Shown here in pieces: positions 8,948-18,216 of a DNA stretch of 32,346 nucleotides. The position numbers were made by a program, and so were the translations under genes. The stretch's first letter is position 1. Each line of letters opens with the position of its first letter. The notes beneath the pieces were generated by a model. The model was not told the origin of the DNA, did no database searches, and saw nothing but the letters and a program-made list of their open reading frames with translations. This DNA comes from Syntrophomonadaceae bacterium (GTDB lineage: Bacteria; Bacillota; Ch66; Ch109): positions 1 to 32,346 of the forward strand of contig JAAYQE010000008.1 of NCBI GenBank assembly GCA_012519455.1, given 5' to 3'.

Positions 8948-9481
8948 TTAAAATTCAACCATGAGACGAGCCGAAGCGAGTTGATTAAACGGTATGGCAA
9001 CCGGTCCACTCTCTCCTTCCAGAAGCACCTGATTATCTACCAAGCCTTTTAAAATTCCGACAAAAACTTTCTTACCCGCTACTGCCGCATAGGTATTAAT
9101 CTGAATTTTATGTCCCTGATAACGCTGAAAGTCCGCTTCCTTTTTTAGCGGACGTTCCAAACCGGGACTGCTTACCTCAAGAAAATAATTGCGAGTAATT
9201 AAATCAGCTTCATCTAAAAGAGTTCCCAGGTGATTACTAAGCGCCTGACAGATTTCCAAGTCAATACCCTCGGGCCGATCAATGAAAACACGCAGAAACC
9301 AGTTTTGACCTTCTTTAACATACTCAACATCTACTAATTCTAGACCGTGTTCATGAACTAAAGGTTCAACTAATTTAGTTATCTGGGTTTCCACCCTCTC
9401 CCGAACTACCTTAGTTTCCCGATCTCCTATTTTTCTTTTTGTACCACCGGCCCTTGGTGATCTCTTTTTAAGCTGATTCAT
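8948..9481 (-). CDS. rimP: Ribosome maturation factor RimP
   Basis: RimP is required for early 30S assembly. The core is clear: LVHEHGLELVDVEYVKEGQ, LRVFIDRPEGIDLEIC and the LEVSSPGLERPL motif all match, followed by the C-terminal SH3-like domain. The start is uncertain. From the ATG at 9481 the product has 177 residues, about 20 more than usual, with a basic N-terminal extension. The frame stays open to a GTG at 9535 (195 residues), but that GTG overlaps its only ribosome binding site. AAAAGGAG lies 17 bases before ATG 9481, which is also not ideal. It is the first gene of the rimP-nusA-infB operon, behind a promoter and a leader hairpin. Confidence 0.88.
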   Translation of the reverse strand: MNQLKKRSPRAGGTKRKIGDRETKVVRERVETQITKLVEPLVHEHGLELVDVEYVKEGQNWFLRVFIDRPEGIDLEICQALSNHLGTLLDEADLITRNYFLEVSSPGLERPLKKEADFQRYQGHKIQINTYAAVAGKKVFVGILKGLVDNQVLLEGESGPVAIPFNQLASARLMVEF

Positions 9482-9543
9482 TAAACATGCGCTGAAGACT
9501 CCTTTTACTAAAGGAAACCAAAATGCGCCCTTCACCTCCTGGT

Positions 9544-9588
9544 CTACATTGGGTAGAATTCATAAACAAAGAGTGGGTCTTTACCCAC
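9544..9588 (-). CDS. Possible 14-residue leader peptide upstream of rimP
   Basis: A GTG at 9588 follows GGAGGAGG by six bases and opens a 14-codon frame ending in TAG at 9544-9546. It would encode MGKDPLFVYEFYPM. The start codon lies in the 5' arm of the leader hairpin, and the next strong ribosome binding site (AGGAGG) begins three bases after the stop. The arrangement resembles a translated leader, but such a short frame can arise by chance, and the peptide has no run of one amino acid that would suggest classical attenuation. Confidence 0.3.
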   Translation of the reverse strand: MGKDPLFVYEFYPM

Positions 9589-9593
9589 TCTTT
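9568..9593 (-). terminator. Leader hairpin before rimP (attenuator or terminator)
   Basis: An 11-pair perfect stem (AAAGAGUGGGU with ACCCACUCUUU, loop AAAG) lies in the rimP leader, about 30 bases after the predicted transcription start. Its 3' arm ends in UUU, followed by GUUU, giving a moderately U-rich tail. Because it lies downstream of the promoter, it could attenuate the rimP-nusA operon, where NusA itself could act on it. It could also stop read-through from polC. Confidence 0.65.
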
Positions 9594-9631
9594 ACCTCCT
9601 CCAGGAATATCTACAAATTCTCACCAGACGT

Positions 9632-9660
9632 ATTATATCACAGGTATTTACGCTTGACAA
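9632..9660 (-). promoter_or_regulatory. Strong sigma-A promoter for the rimP-nusA-infB operon
   Basis: On the minus strand TTGTCA and a perfect TATAAT are separated by 17 bases, and a TG lies one base before the -10 box. It sits in the 218-base gap between polC and rimP, with transcription predicted to start near 9625. The rest of that gap, 9661-9753, holds no structure that I can name and no clear terminator for polC. Confidence 0.82.
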
Positions 9661-9753
9661 GAAGCAGCCCCAAAATAGCGCCTATGGACCCCTTAACCCT
9701 TATTGAGAGTAACGGAGAGGGCCTTAGTTTTAGTGTAAAGGATATCTTTTTCT

Positions 9754-12700
9754 TTAAAATAAACTAAGCTGATCTGATTCAGGTAAACCGTTAAAACATC
9801 CATGTTCCCGCATAACTTCTATAATATTCTTGCTCACCCGGGTCCGACTATGCAGGTCCTCTACGGAGGTAAAAAACTGCTTTTCTCTAGCTTCAACAAT
9901 ACTGGCCGCGGCGGTCTGGCCTAATCCCTGTAAAGCAACTAAAGGAGGTAACAATCCCTGAGGCGTAATAATAAAACGGTACGCATCTGATTTTTCCAAA
10001 TCGACATTCCGGAATTTCAATTTTCTTTCGTACATCTCTAGAGCTACTTCGAGGATCGCTAATAGACTTTTTTCCTTAGCGGTAGCCTCATTTCCCTTTT
10101 GTTCTAATTCCTCAATTTTACCCTGAACCTTTGCACTGCTCCCTACAATTAATTGGGCGTCAAATTCGTCAGCCCGTACGGTAAAAAAACTGGCATAAAA
10201 AGCTTCTGGATAATTTAATTTAAAATAGGCGATACGAAAAGCCATGGTCACGTAAGCTACGGCATGTGCTTTAGGAAACATATATTTTATCCTTTTACAG
10301 GAACCAATATACCAGTCCGGGATTTGCTGGCCACGCATTTTTTCTTCAAACTCGCTTTTTACCCCTTTCCCTTTACGTACGTCTTCCATGATTTTAAAAG
10401 CTAAGGAAGGCTCTAGGTCTTGCTGAATCAAGTAGGTCATGATATCATCTCGTGTCGAAATGGCTTCGCTTAGTTTAACGCGGCCACTTTTTATCAATTC
10501 CTGGGCATTATTTAGCCACACATCGGTCCCGTGGGAGAAGCCGCTGATCCGGACCAGATCGGAAAAAGTTTGCGGTCGGGTGTCTTCCAACATCTGCCGC
10601 ACAAACCGGGTACCGAACTCCGGAATACCGTAAGTACCTACTTCCGAACGAATTTGCTCCGGGGTAACACCCAGTGGTTTTACACTAGAAAACAGCTGCA
10701 TGGTCTGAGGCTCGCCCATCGGTATCTGCCGCGGGTCGATACCGGTCAAATCCTGAAGCATGCGGATGACCGTTGGATCATCATGACCTAGAATGTCTAG
10801 TTTAACTAGTTGACTACTAATGGCCTCGTAGTCAAAATGGGTGGTAACGGTCTCGGATTTTGCATCGTCTGCTGGTCGTTGTACCGGTGAAAATTGATAG
10901 ATATCATTACCTTTCGGGACCACCATTAATCCTCCTGGATGTTGCCCGGTAGTTCGTTTAACCCCGGTACAGCCTTTAACCAGGCGGGCTATTTCCGCTT
11001 CCCGGGCGCGTACCTTATGTTCGTCTAGATACTTTTTGACAAAACCGTACGCCGTTCGTTCCGCAATGGTAGCAATGGTCCCCGCGCGAAAAACATGTTC
11101 CCGGCCAAATAGTTCCTCAACATAGCGATGTGCGCGCGCCTGGTATTCACCCGAGAAATTAAGATCAATATCGGGTACTTTATCTCCCTTAAACCCCATA
11201 AAAGTCTCAAAGGGAATTTCATGTCCGTCTTTATTCAGCGGGGTCTGGCATTGGGGGCAGTTTCGTTCGGGTAAGTCTGCGCCACAGCCTACGGATCCAT
11301 CGGTAATAAATTCATTATAATGACATTTAGGGCAAAGATAGTGGGGGGATAGCGGGTTAACCTCCGTAATCCCGGTTAAAGTTGCGACCAGGGAAGAGCC
11401 TACAGAGCCCCGCGAGCCGACTAGATATCCATCTTCATTAGATTTACGGACCAATTTATGGGCAATTAAATACAAAACCGCAAAACCATTATTAATTATT
11501 GCGTTTAACTCTTTTTCAATGCGGTCTTGTACTAGCGCCGGCAGCGGATCTCCATATAGTTCCCGTGCCCGTTGGTAAGTCATTTCCGTAACCTGGCTTT
11601 CGGCGCCGTCAATTACGGGAGCGTGTAGATCTTCGGGTACCGGGCGTACTTCTTCTATCTGGGAACAAATGTGCAAAGGATTATCAATTACGACCTGGCG
11701 CGCAATATCTTCTCCCAAATAACTAAACTCTTCTAACATCTCTTCCGTCGTTCTAAGATAAAGAGGCGCCTGTAATTCAGCATCCTCAAAACCTTTACCA
11801 GTCTGCAAAATCCGGCGGAAATGCTCGTCTTCCGGATCAAGAAAATGTACATCTCCGGTCCCTACTACCGGCTTACCCAGTTTTGCTCCCAATTCCACCA
11901 AGGTACGATTAATTTTACGCAGATCATCCATGCTTTCTAATTGCCCATTTCGCATCAAAAATTCATTATTACATAAGGGTTGAATTTCAATAAAATCATA
12001 GAAAGAGGCGATCTCTTCCACGTTTTCCGGGGAATCCTTGCGCAGCAAGGCTTGCATTAACTCGCCGGCTTCACACGCCGTTCCCAAAATTAAACCCTCC
12101 CGGTAACGTTGAATTTCCTGACGGGCAATCCGGGGATGACGATAAAAATTATGGAGATGAGAATTACTAATCAATCGATAGAGGTTATATAGACCAGTCT
12201 GATTCCGGGCCAAAATAATGATATGATAAGTCCGTTGACGAACTTTTTTCTTTTTACTTTCAGCTGCACTTAATTCTTCCGTAAGATAACCTTCGACACC
12301 GTAGATTACTTTGATCCCGTATTTCCGACCCCACTCATAGGCTTCGGGAAAAGACTGTACAACCCCGTGATCGGTTATCGCTACCGCGGGATGACCCCAA
12401 CTGGCTACCCGCTCCATCAAAGCTTTGATCTCTACTAATCCATCCATGGAACTCATCTTCGTATGCAGATGCATTTCCACTCTTTTCCGGGGTGCCTCAT
12501 CTTTACGGATCGGGGCTACTCCAGCGTTTATATCCTGAGCCAGTAAAGTCAGCTCTTGAGAATAGCGATCTACCTGTGCGGCTCCCCGAACGATAATCCA
12601 AACCCCGTCGTTCAGGTGTTCCAAAAGCTTTTCTCGCTCTTTTTTTTCTACAAAGATTTTTACGGTGATAGAATCTTTATTATCCGTTAAATTAAAGATA

Positions 12701-13488
12701 ATTAGAGTACGGTGGCTCCGTAGTTCGCGAATCGATAGATCAAAAACTCGACCCTGTACGGTTACGGATTTTTCTTCATCGATTAATTGATTAAGGGGTA
12801 GCGGGGGCGTATTGATCTTTTTACCCAGCCAAACTGCCCCCGAAGTTGCCTTTTTCTCCTTTATCCCCCCGTTGGATCGACTTGCTTCGCTCCCTTGCTC
12901 CGTAACCGCATTAAAGCCTCGCTGCATAACCAACGGTTCTTCTTCAACTGGGGTTAAGGCTGACGCGGTTGTTTTCCAGGTAATTTGCGGACACCAAGCT
13001 AAATTATGCTCTAACCACTCCGCTAATAACTTACGCGCCCCTTTACCTTCTAACCATTGTACGGCCATGGGGCTAGATAAGAGAATACAAAGACGATCGG
13101 TATCCGCTAGCTGAATGGTTGAAGCCTCTAACCAGCCGCGTAAATAGGGGTTGGCCTCAATGATCTGGGTAACATAAGACGACCAGTTTTCGCGCAAAAC
13201 CTCCGGCGCTCTAAGAGGGCCATAATGGTAACGAACTTTCCATTCTACCTTACGCAGTCCAGAAACCTGACCTTGCCAGATGGCACTGATCTTTTGTAAA
13301 CACCCTACATCTACGGGTCCATTTAATAAAATATGTATAATCCAAGTTTGCTTGGCGCGATCTACTTCTACCTGTTCAATCTGGGCTTCTTTTAGGACTC
13401 CCAGAGCCGCAGCCGGTAAGGATAAATTATCAAGCCAGTGACTAAGGTCCCTGGCTTCTTCCCGGGATTCAGGCCCGGTCCTGATCAT
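9754..13488 (-). CDS. polC: DNA polymerase III alpha subunit, PolC type, without the exonuclease domain
   Basis: PolC is the replicative polymerase of low-G+C Gram-positive bacteria. In order: an N-terminal domain; an OB fold (VTVQGRVFDLSIRELRSHR, about residue 245); a PHP domain starting at VEMHLHTKMSSMDG; palm and fingers with the zinc-binding CPKC and CPQC pairs, KVPDIDLNFSGEYQ and KLDILGHDDPT; and a C-terminal QLSLF that should bind the sliding clamp. The 1244 residues are about 190 fewer than usual. The DEDD exonuclease normally inserted after YGVEANL in the PHP domain is missing: YGVEGYLTEEL runs through a Lys-rich linker straight into the next conserved block. ATG 13488 follows GAGGAG by seven bases; an upstream TTG at 13503 overlaps that site. 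Confidence 0.97.
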   Translation of the reverse strand: MIRTGPESREEARDLSHWLDNLSLPAAALGVLKEAQIEQVEVDRAKQTWIIHILLNGPVDVGCLQKISAIWQGQVSGLRKVEWKVRYHYGPLRAPEVLRENWSSYVTQIIEANPYLRGWLEASTIQLADTDRLCILLSSPMAVQWLEGKGARKLLAEWLEHNLAWCPQITWKTTASALTPVEEEPLVMQRGFNAVTEQGSEASRSNGGIKEKKATSGAVWLGKKINTPPLPLNQLIDEEKSVTVQGRVFDLSIRELRSHRTLIIFNLTDNKDSITVKIFVEKKEREKLLEHLNDGVWIIVRGAAQVDRYSQELTLLAQDINAGVAPIRKDEAPRKRVEMHLHTKMSSMDGLVEIKALMERVASWGHPAVAITDHGVVQSFPEAYEWGRKYGIKVIYGVEGYLTEELSAAESKKKKVRQRTYHIIILARNQTGLYNLYRLISNSHLHNFYRHPRIARQEIQRYREGLILGTACEAGELMQALLRKDSPENVEEIASFYDFIEIQPLCNNEFLMRNGQLESMDDLRKINRTLVELGAKLGKPVVGTGDVHFLDPEDEHFRRILQTGKGFEDAELQAPLYLRTTEEMLEEFSYLGEDIARQVVIDNPLHICSQIEEVRPVPEDLHAPVIDGAESQVTEMTYQRARELYGDPLPALVQDRIEKELNAIINNGFAVLYLIAHKLVRKSNEDGYLVGSRGSVGSSLVATLTGITEVNPLSPHYLCPKCHYNEFITDGSVGCGADLPERNCPQCQTPLNKDGHEIPFETFMGFKGDKVPDIDLNFSGEYQARAHRYVEELFGREHVFRAGTIATIAERTAYGFVKKYLDEHKVRAREAEIARLVKGCTGVKRTTGQHPGGLMVVPKGNDIYQFSPVQRPADDAKSETVTTHFDYEAISSQLVKLDILGHDDPTVIRMLQDLTGIDPRQIPMGEPQTMQLFSSVKPLGVTPEQIRSEVGTYGIPEFGTRFVRQMLEDTRPQTFSDLVRISGFSHGTDVWLNNAQELIKSGRVKLSEAISTRDDIMTYLIQQDLEPSLAFKIMEDVRKGKGVKSEFEEKMRGQQIPDWYIGSCKRIKYMFPKAHAVAYVTMAFRIAYFKLNYPEAFYASFFTVRADEFDAQLIVGSSAKVQGKIEELEQKGNEATAKEKSLLAILEVALEMYERKLKFRNVDLEKSDAYRFIITPQGLLPPLVALQGLGQTAAASIVEAREKQFFTSVEDLHSRTRVSKNIIEVMREHGCFNGLPESDQLSLF

Positions 13489-13517
13489 GTTATCACTCCT
13501 CAAAACTCTAACCGTTT

Positions 13518-14180
13518 TTAATCCTGATGTTCTACTTTAAATACGCCGGAAACCCCGTAAAGTTTATCCGCTACCACTTTAGGCTTGATAAAAGGAGGAA
13601 TCCTAAGCATTAGATCTAATACTAATTGTTCTTCTTCAGCATGACTCAAAGTTAAATTCTTGATATGCACGCCATCTTCCCCCAGAGCGGTACCTACTTT
13701 TCCGATTGCCCCAGGCCGATCGTGGACGATAACCTTAAAATGTTTATACTCCCGCATACCGCTAAATCGTTCTTCTACTTTAAAGAAGTAAACCAACACC
13801 AATAGAATAAAACCGGTAGTCGCTACAGCGGCCATATATAAACCGGCCCCACAAGCTAAACCAATACAGGCCACCACCCACAAACCCGCCGCAGTAGTTA
13901 AACCGGTGATATTAGCCCCCTCCCGCATAATAGTGCCGGCCCCTAAAAAGCCGATGCCACTAATTACTTGTGCAGCTATTCGTCCGGGATCAGCGGTGAC
14001 CATGCTTTGATATTCATAAAATATTTCCTGGGAAATAACCATGGCTAAGGCTGACCCTACACAGACCAGGGTATAGGTTCTCAAACCAGCCGGTCGGGCT
14101 AAACTTTCTCGTTCTAACCCAATTAAGGCTCCCAGGAAACAGGCTAGGGCGAGTCGAATAATTATATCGTATTCATTCAT
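13518..14180 (-). CDS. MgtC/SapB-family membrane protein
   Basis: Family members are inner-membrane proteins linked to magnesium homeostasis and, in pathogens, survival in macrophages; the biochemical activity is not settled. The product (220 residues) has about five hydrophobic segments in its first 140 residues, with the family motifs CFLGALIGLERES and GIGFLGAGTIMREG and the TGLTTAAGLWVVACIG segment. A soluble C-terminal ACT-like domain (about 150-220) follows. The ATG at 14180 gives the typical N-terminus MNEYDIIIRL; a GTG at 14195 is also open but abuts its own ribosome binding site. It lies between proS and polC, where B. subtilis has no gene. I see nothing in it that ties it to replication. 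Confidence 0.88.
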   Translation of the reverse strand: MNEYDIIIRLALACFLGALIGLERESLARPAGLRTYTLVCVGSALAMVISQEIFYEYQSMVTADPGRIAAQVISGIGFLGAGTIMREGANITGLTTAAGLWVVACIGLACGAGLYMAAVATTGFILLVLVYFFKVEERFSGMREYKHFKVIVHDRPGAIGKVGTALGEDGVHIKNLTLSHAEEEQLVLDLMLRIPPFIKPKVVADKLYGVSGVFKVEHQD

Positions 14181-14218
14181 AATTTTAATCGCCACCCTTT
14201 CTGGGCTGGTTTATCCAC

Positions 14219-15952
14219 TCACACAAAACCATGTAACTGGCTGTGGACTTGATCTGCTAACCATTGTACAACTTCTTCAATCTTAAGTCGAAAATCTTCC
14301 CCGGTAATCCGGCACCGGACCTCCACTTCTCCATCTTTCAACGCCTTAGGTCCTATGGTAATCCGATAAGGGTAACCAATCAAGTCTGCGTCCTTAAACT
14401 TAACTCCAGCTCGATCCAACCGGTCATCTAGGATGGCCTCGACCCCTACCTTAAGAAGCCCATTATACAACTTTTCAGCTACCGTTCTTTGCTGTTCATC
14501 CTGAAAGCTGACCGGAACGATAATAACATGATAAGGAGCTATCGCTACCGGCCATTTAATTCCATTGGCATCGTAATTTTGCTCGATGGCTGCGGCCATG
14601 GTCCGACTGACCCCGATTCCGTAACAACCCATAACAATTAATTGCTCTTGACCTTTTTCATCCAGGAACCGGGCCCCCATAGCCGAGCTGTACTTAGTTC
14701 CTAATTTAAAAATATGTCCTACTTCAATCCCATGTGACTGCACTAGAGAATTTCCACAATGAGGACAAGGCTCGACGGCTTCAACCATCCGCAGGTCCGC
14801 AACTTCGTCTAGGGGAAAATCCCGACCCGGGTCCGCATAGCGATAGTGGTAATCATCCTGATTAGCTCCTACTACTGCTTGTACCATGAGCGGAACTTCG
14901 GTATCTACCAAAATCCGAATTCCCTTTAAACCAATAGGACCTACAAAACCCGGAGAAGCTCCGGTGGTTTTCTTAATCAGCGTATCGGAGGCTAATTCTA
15001 ACCGCAGACATCCTAGCCGGTTAAGCAGCTTGGTCTCGTTAATATTTCTATCTCCCCGTATAACGACCGCAATCAATTCGCGGTGCGTCGTAAACTCCGC
15101 TTCATAAAATAAAGTTTTAAGCACTTCCTGGGCACTGATCCCTAAAAAAGTAGTAACCTCAACTACCGTACACACGCCTGGAGTATGAACGCGTTGCAGG
15201 GCCCCCGGTTCCAGGCCTTCTTGCAATAATTCAGGGGATGCTTCTGCCTTTTCTACATTAGCGGCATAGCCACACTGGTCACAATGTACAACTAGGGCTT
15301 CTCCAGAGCCGGCCAGTACCATAAACTCATGACTGGCATTCCCTCCAATTGCTCCTGAATCCGCTTCTACGGCCCGAAACTGCAAACCACAACGTTGAAA
15401 AGCCTGACTATAAGCATTATACATTTTCTGATAACTAACCTCTAAGCCAGCCTCATCGCGATCAAAAGAATAAAGGTCCTTCATGATAAATTCTCGGCAA
15501 CGCATTAAACCAAAACGAGGCCGTCTTTCGTCGCGGTACTTGTTTTGTATTTGGTAGAGCAGCAAAGGAAGCTGTTTATAGGAGTGAACCTCATTTCGTA
15601 CTAGATCCGTAATGATTTCTTCATGGGTTGGTCCCAAGCAAAAATCCCGCTGGTGCCGGTCTTGTAAACGAAACATCTCATCTCCATATACAGCCCAGCG
15701 ACCACTTTCCTGCCATAACTCAGCTGGTTGCATAATGGGGAGTCCCACTTCCAGACCTCCGGCCCGGTTCATTTCCTCTCGTACAATCGCGGCGATCTTT
15801 TGCAGTATCCTCTGAGCTAAAGGTAAATAGGTATAAACCCCAGAGGTGGTTTTTCTTATCATCCCGGCCCGGAGCATTAAACGATGGCTGATTACTTCCG
15901 CCTCTGCCGGTACTTCCCTTAGAGTAGGCGCCAATAACTGCGTAACACGCAC
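14219..15952 (-). CDS. proS: Prolyl-tRNA synthetase (bacterial type)
   Basis: ProS charges tRNA(Pro) with proline. The 577 residues match the long bacterial form. Class II motifs are visible: motif 2 as [18 protein letters not shown] with the following IMKDLYSFD, and motif 3 as [17 protein letters not shown]. Between them lies the editing insertion (about 225-385), which removes mischarged alanine in this family. Two CxxC pairs (CDQCGY, CPHCGN) flank the insertion and may bind zinc. The anticodon-binding domain is C-terminal. The start is GTG 15952, nine bases after GGGAGG, giving the standard [20 protein letters not shown]-terminus. The short A+T-rich gap to ispG shows no convincing promoter. 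Confidence 0.97.
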   Translation of the reverse strand: MRVTQLLAPTLREVPAEAEVISHRLMLRAGMIRKTTSGVYTYLPLAQRILQKIAAIVREEMNRAGGLEVGLPIMQPAELWQESGRWAVYGDEMFRLQDRHQRDFCLGPTHEEIITDLVRNEVHSYKQLPLLLYQIQNKYRDERRPRFGLMRCREFIMKDLYSFDRDEAGLEVSYQKMYNAYSQAFQRCGLQFRAVEADSGAIGGNASHEFMVLAGSGEALVVHCDQCGYAANVEKAEASPELLQEGLEPGALQRVHTPGVCTVVEVTTFLGISAQEVLKTLFYEAEFTTHRELIAVVIRGDRNINETKLLNRLGCLRLELASDTLIKKTTGASPGFVGPIGLKGIRILVDTEVPLMVQAVVGANQDDYHYRYADPGRDFPLDEVADLRMVEAVEPCPHCGNSLVQSHGIEVGHIFKLGTKYSSAMGARFLDEKGQEQLIVMGCYGIGVSRTMAAAIEQNYDANGIKWPVAIAPYHVIIVPVSFQDEQQRTVAEKLYNGLLKVGVEAILDDRLDRAGVKFKDADLIGYPYRITIGPKALKDGEVEVRCRITGEDFRLKIEEVVQWLADQVHSQLHGFV

Positions 15953-16016
15953 CAGCTGATTCCTCCCTTGTCTTATTATTTTTTATCTATAATAATATTC
16001 GGAAAATAAAATGAAT

Positions 16017-17102
16017 TTACCTGCTATCCCGGATTGTTTCTTGTTCTATTTTCTCTATTTCGTTGATCAGAGCTTTAACCAGTTCATCCTCTTTAACTTT
16101 ACGTACCGGTTGTCCATCTTTAAAAAGAAGGCCAACCCCCTTACCGCCGGCGATTCCAACATCAGCATGCCGGGCTTCACCGGGGCCGTTTACTACACAA
16201 CCCATAATGGCTACGGTAAGAGGGGTCCGATAATTGCGAATCGCTGCTTCAACCTGCTCCACTACTGATAAGAGGTCAATCTGACATCGACCGCAGGTCG
16301 GACAGGAAATTATTTCGGGCCCTCTTTCGCGTAAATTTAAAGCTTTTAAGATTTCATAACCGACCCGTACTTCTTCATTCGGCGGGCCGGTTAAAGAAAC
16401 CCGAATCGTATCTCCTATTCCTTCGGACAGTAAGGTCCCGATACCAATAGCCGATTTAATCGTTCCGTTATAACGGGTTCCGGCCTCCGTTACGCCCAGA
16501 TGTAAAGGATAATCTACTTTCCGGGCCAGATTACGGTAAGCCTTGATCATCAGAGGAACCCTAGAAGCTTTTATGGATACTTTAATATCGTAAAAACGTA
16601 AATTTTCTAAGATGCGGATATGTTTTAAGGCACTTTCGACCAGCGCCTCCGGCGTTACCCCTCCATATTGCTCAATTAAAGCTTTTTCCAAAGATCCGGC
16701 ATTAACCCCAATCCGAATCGGAACCCCGATATCCTGGGCCTTACGGGCTACCATTTCGACACGACTTCGGTCCCCGATATTACCTGGATTAATGCGTAAG
16801 CCGTTAATTCCGTTCTCCAAGCATGCTAAGGCTAAACGGTAATCAAAATGAATATCCGCAATTAAAGGTACTCGCGTTTGCTGGCGTATGGCTTTTATGG
16901 CCGTTGCGGCTTCAGTATCCACTACCGCCAAACGTACGATTTCACAACCCAAGCTTTCCAGTTCATTTATTTGCTGCACGGTAGCTGCAATATCCCGGGT
17001 ATCGGTTTTGGTCATGGATTGTACCGATATCGGACTATTTCCTCCAATCATCACCCCTCCTACCCGTAAAGGACGGGTGGAACGCCGGGGTATAACAGAC
17101 AT
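16017..17102 (-). CDS. ispG: 4-hydroxy-3-methylbut-2-enyl diphosphate synthase (IspG/GcpE)
   Basis: IspG converts the cyclic diphosphate MEcPP to HMBPP, the penultimate step of the MEP isoprenoid pathway, using a 4Fe-4S cluster. The three cluster cysteines are visible at Cys267 and Cys270 (CPTCGRCQID) and Cys302 (MGCVVNGPGEA). The TIM-barrel part begins with the family motif VGGNSPISVQSMT-like sequence at about 17-30. The ATG at 17102 is chosen because GGAGG lies eight bases upstream; an in-frame ATG at 17117 overlaps that site. The length, 361 residues, is normal. It works in the same pathway as dxr, two genes upstream. Confidence 0.96.
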   Translation of the reverse strand: MSVIPRRSTRPLRVGGVMIGGNSPISVQSMTKTDTRDIAATVQQINELESLGCEIVRLAVVDTEAATAIKAIRQQTRVPLIADIHFDYRLALACLENGINGLRINPGNIGDRSRVEMVARKAQDIGVPIRIGVNAGSLEKALIEQYGGVTPEALVESALKHIRILENLRFYDIKVSIKASRVPLMIKAYRNLARKVDYPLHLGVTEAGTRYNGTIKSAIGIGTLLSEGIGDTIRVSLTGPPNEEVRVGYEILKALNLRERGPEIISCPTCGRCQIDLLSVVEQVEAAIRNYRTPLTVAIMGCVVNGPGEARHADVGIAGGKGVGLLFKDGQPVRKVKEDELVKALINEIEKIEQETIRDSR

Positions 17103-17164
17103 TATTCCCGCCTCCATAAATTAAAGGTATGTTCTGAAAATAGATCTTACAGATGCCTATACTC

Positions 17165-18205
17165 CTAGCCCTTTTGGGTAAAAATCCGCATTACATCCTG
17201 ATAGGTAAGAATTAAAACCAGAGCCATGAGCAAAGCAAAGCCGATTAGGTTAATTAATCCTTCTTTTTCTGGTTCAACCCCTCGACCACGAACTTTCTCG
17301 AAAAACAGAAAGACTAGCTTACTTCCATCCAGGGCTGGAATAGGCAAAAGATTCAAGATGGCTAGGTTAATACTGAGGATCCCCGCAAAATATAATAAAT
17401 AAGCTATTCCTCCCTGGGCCGCTTCGCCAATCATCTGGTAAATACCCACCGGCCCGGCTAGATCCCCGGGCTCTACTCCCTCCGTAACCATTTGCCCTAA
17501 TCCCTGAAGCATGGCCCAAGTTAATTGTACCGTCTGCGTAAAACCAAGTTTAATTCCGGTTAACAACCCTACCCGCTCATAATTAATTTGGGGACGAATA
17601 CCGATCATTACTCTCTGTTGATTGATTTCCGGGGTTATCTGAAACTGTAAATATTGTCCCTCTCTTTCTACTTCCAAAGTTATAGGGTCTGAGACGGCTT
17701 GGTGCGTCTGAATGACGCTAACTAACTCTTCCCAATTAGCTACTGCTTGATGGTCAATACTCAGGATACGGTCTCCCGGCATTAGACCCGCCTTGGCAGC
17801 TGGCCAATCGGGTAAGGTTTCTCCAATAAGGTTAGAATTAGTAATCGTTGGAATTCCTATTACGGAAAAAACCAGTATAAAGAGAACCGCGGCCAGAACT
17901 AAATTCATCAGCGGACCGGCGGCCGCCACTTGCGCCCGTTCACCTGTGGTTTTGTTTTGATAAGCACCTTCGAGATTCTCTTCTCCTTCCTCTCCCCCGG
18001 CCATTCGAACATACCCGCCCAACGGAAAGAGGCGCAAAGAATACAAGGTATTATTGCGGTTGAAACTAAATAGTTTTGGTCCAAATCCCATACTAAACTC
18101 ATAAACCGTTATCCCGACCCTTTTAGCCGCCACCAGGTGCCCCGCTTCATGCACCATAATTAGTAACCCAAAGACGAAAACTACCGCAAGAATGGTTATT
18201 AACAA
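17165..18205 (-). CDS. rseP: RIP metalloprotease RseP / RasP (site-2 protease)
   Basis: This membrane zinc protease cleaves transmembrane substrates such as anti-sigma factors within the bilayer. The 346 residues contain the active-site HEAGH (19-23) in the first membrane helix, a PDZ domain at about 115-195 (GLMPGDRILSIDH), and the second zinc-ligand motif NLLPIPALDGSK with LDG at 292-294, then a last helix. The start is the TTG at 18205, eight bases after AGGAGGAG. An ATG at 18213 is out of frame and ends after four codons. A small hairpin can cover the ribosome binding site. The gene follows dxr, as in most Bacillota. Confidence 0.95.
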   Translation of the reverse strand: MLITILAVVFVFGLLIMVHEAGHLVAAKRVGITVYEFSMGFGPKLFSFNRNNTLYSLRLFPLGGYVRMAGGEEGEENLEGAYQNKTTGERAQVAAAGPLMNLVLAAVLFILVFSVIGIPTITNSNLIGETLPDWPAAKAGLMPGDRILSIDHQAVANWEELVSVIQTHQAVSDPITLEVEREGQYLQFQITPEINQQRVMIGIRPQINYERVGLLTGIKLGFTQTVQLTWAMLQGLGQMVTEGVEPGDLAGPVGIYQMIGEAAQGGIAYLLYFAGILSINLAILNLLPIPALDGSKLVFLFFEKVRGRGVEPEKEGLINLIGFALLMALVLILTYQDVMRIFTQKG

Positions 18206-18216
18206 AACAACATCTC

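Noticed and set aside
15953-16016. A+T-rich gap between ispG and proS as a promoter
   Set aside because: TATTAT-like boxes are present but no acceptable -35 element lies at 16-18 bases.
18198-18213. ATG at 18213 as the rseP start
   Set aside because: It is out of frame with rseP and meets a stop after four codons; it is also too close to the ribosome binding site.
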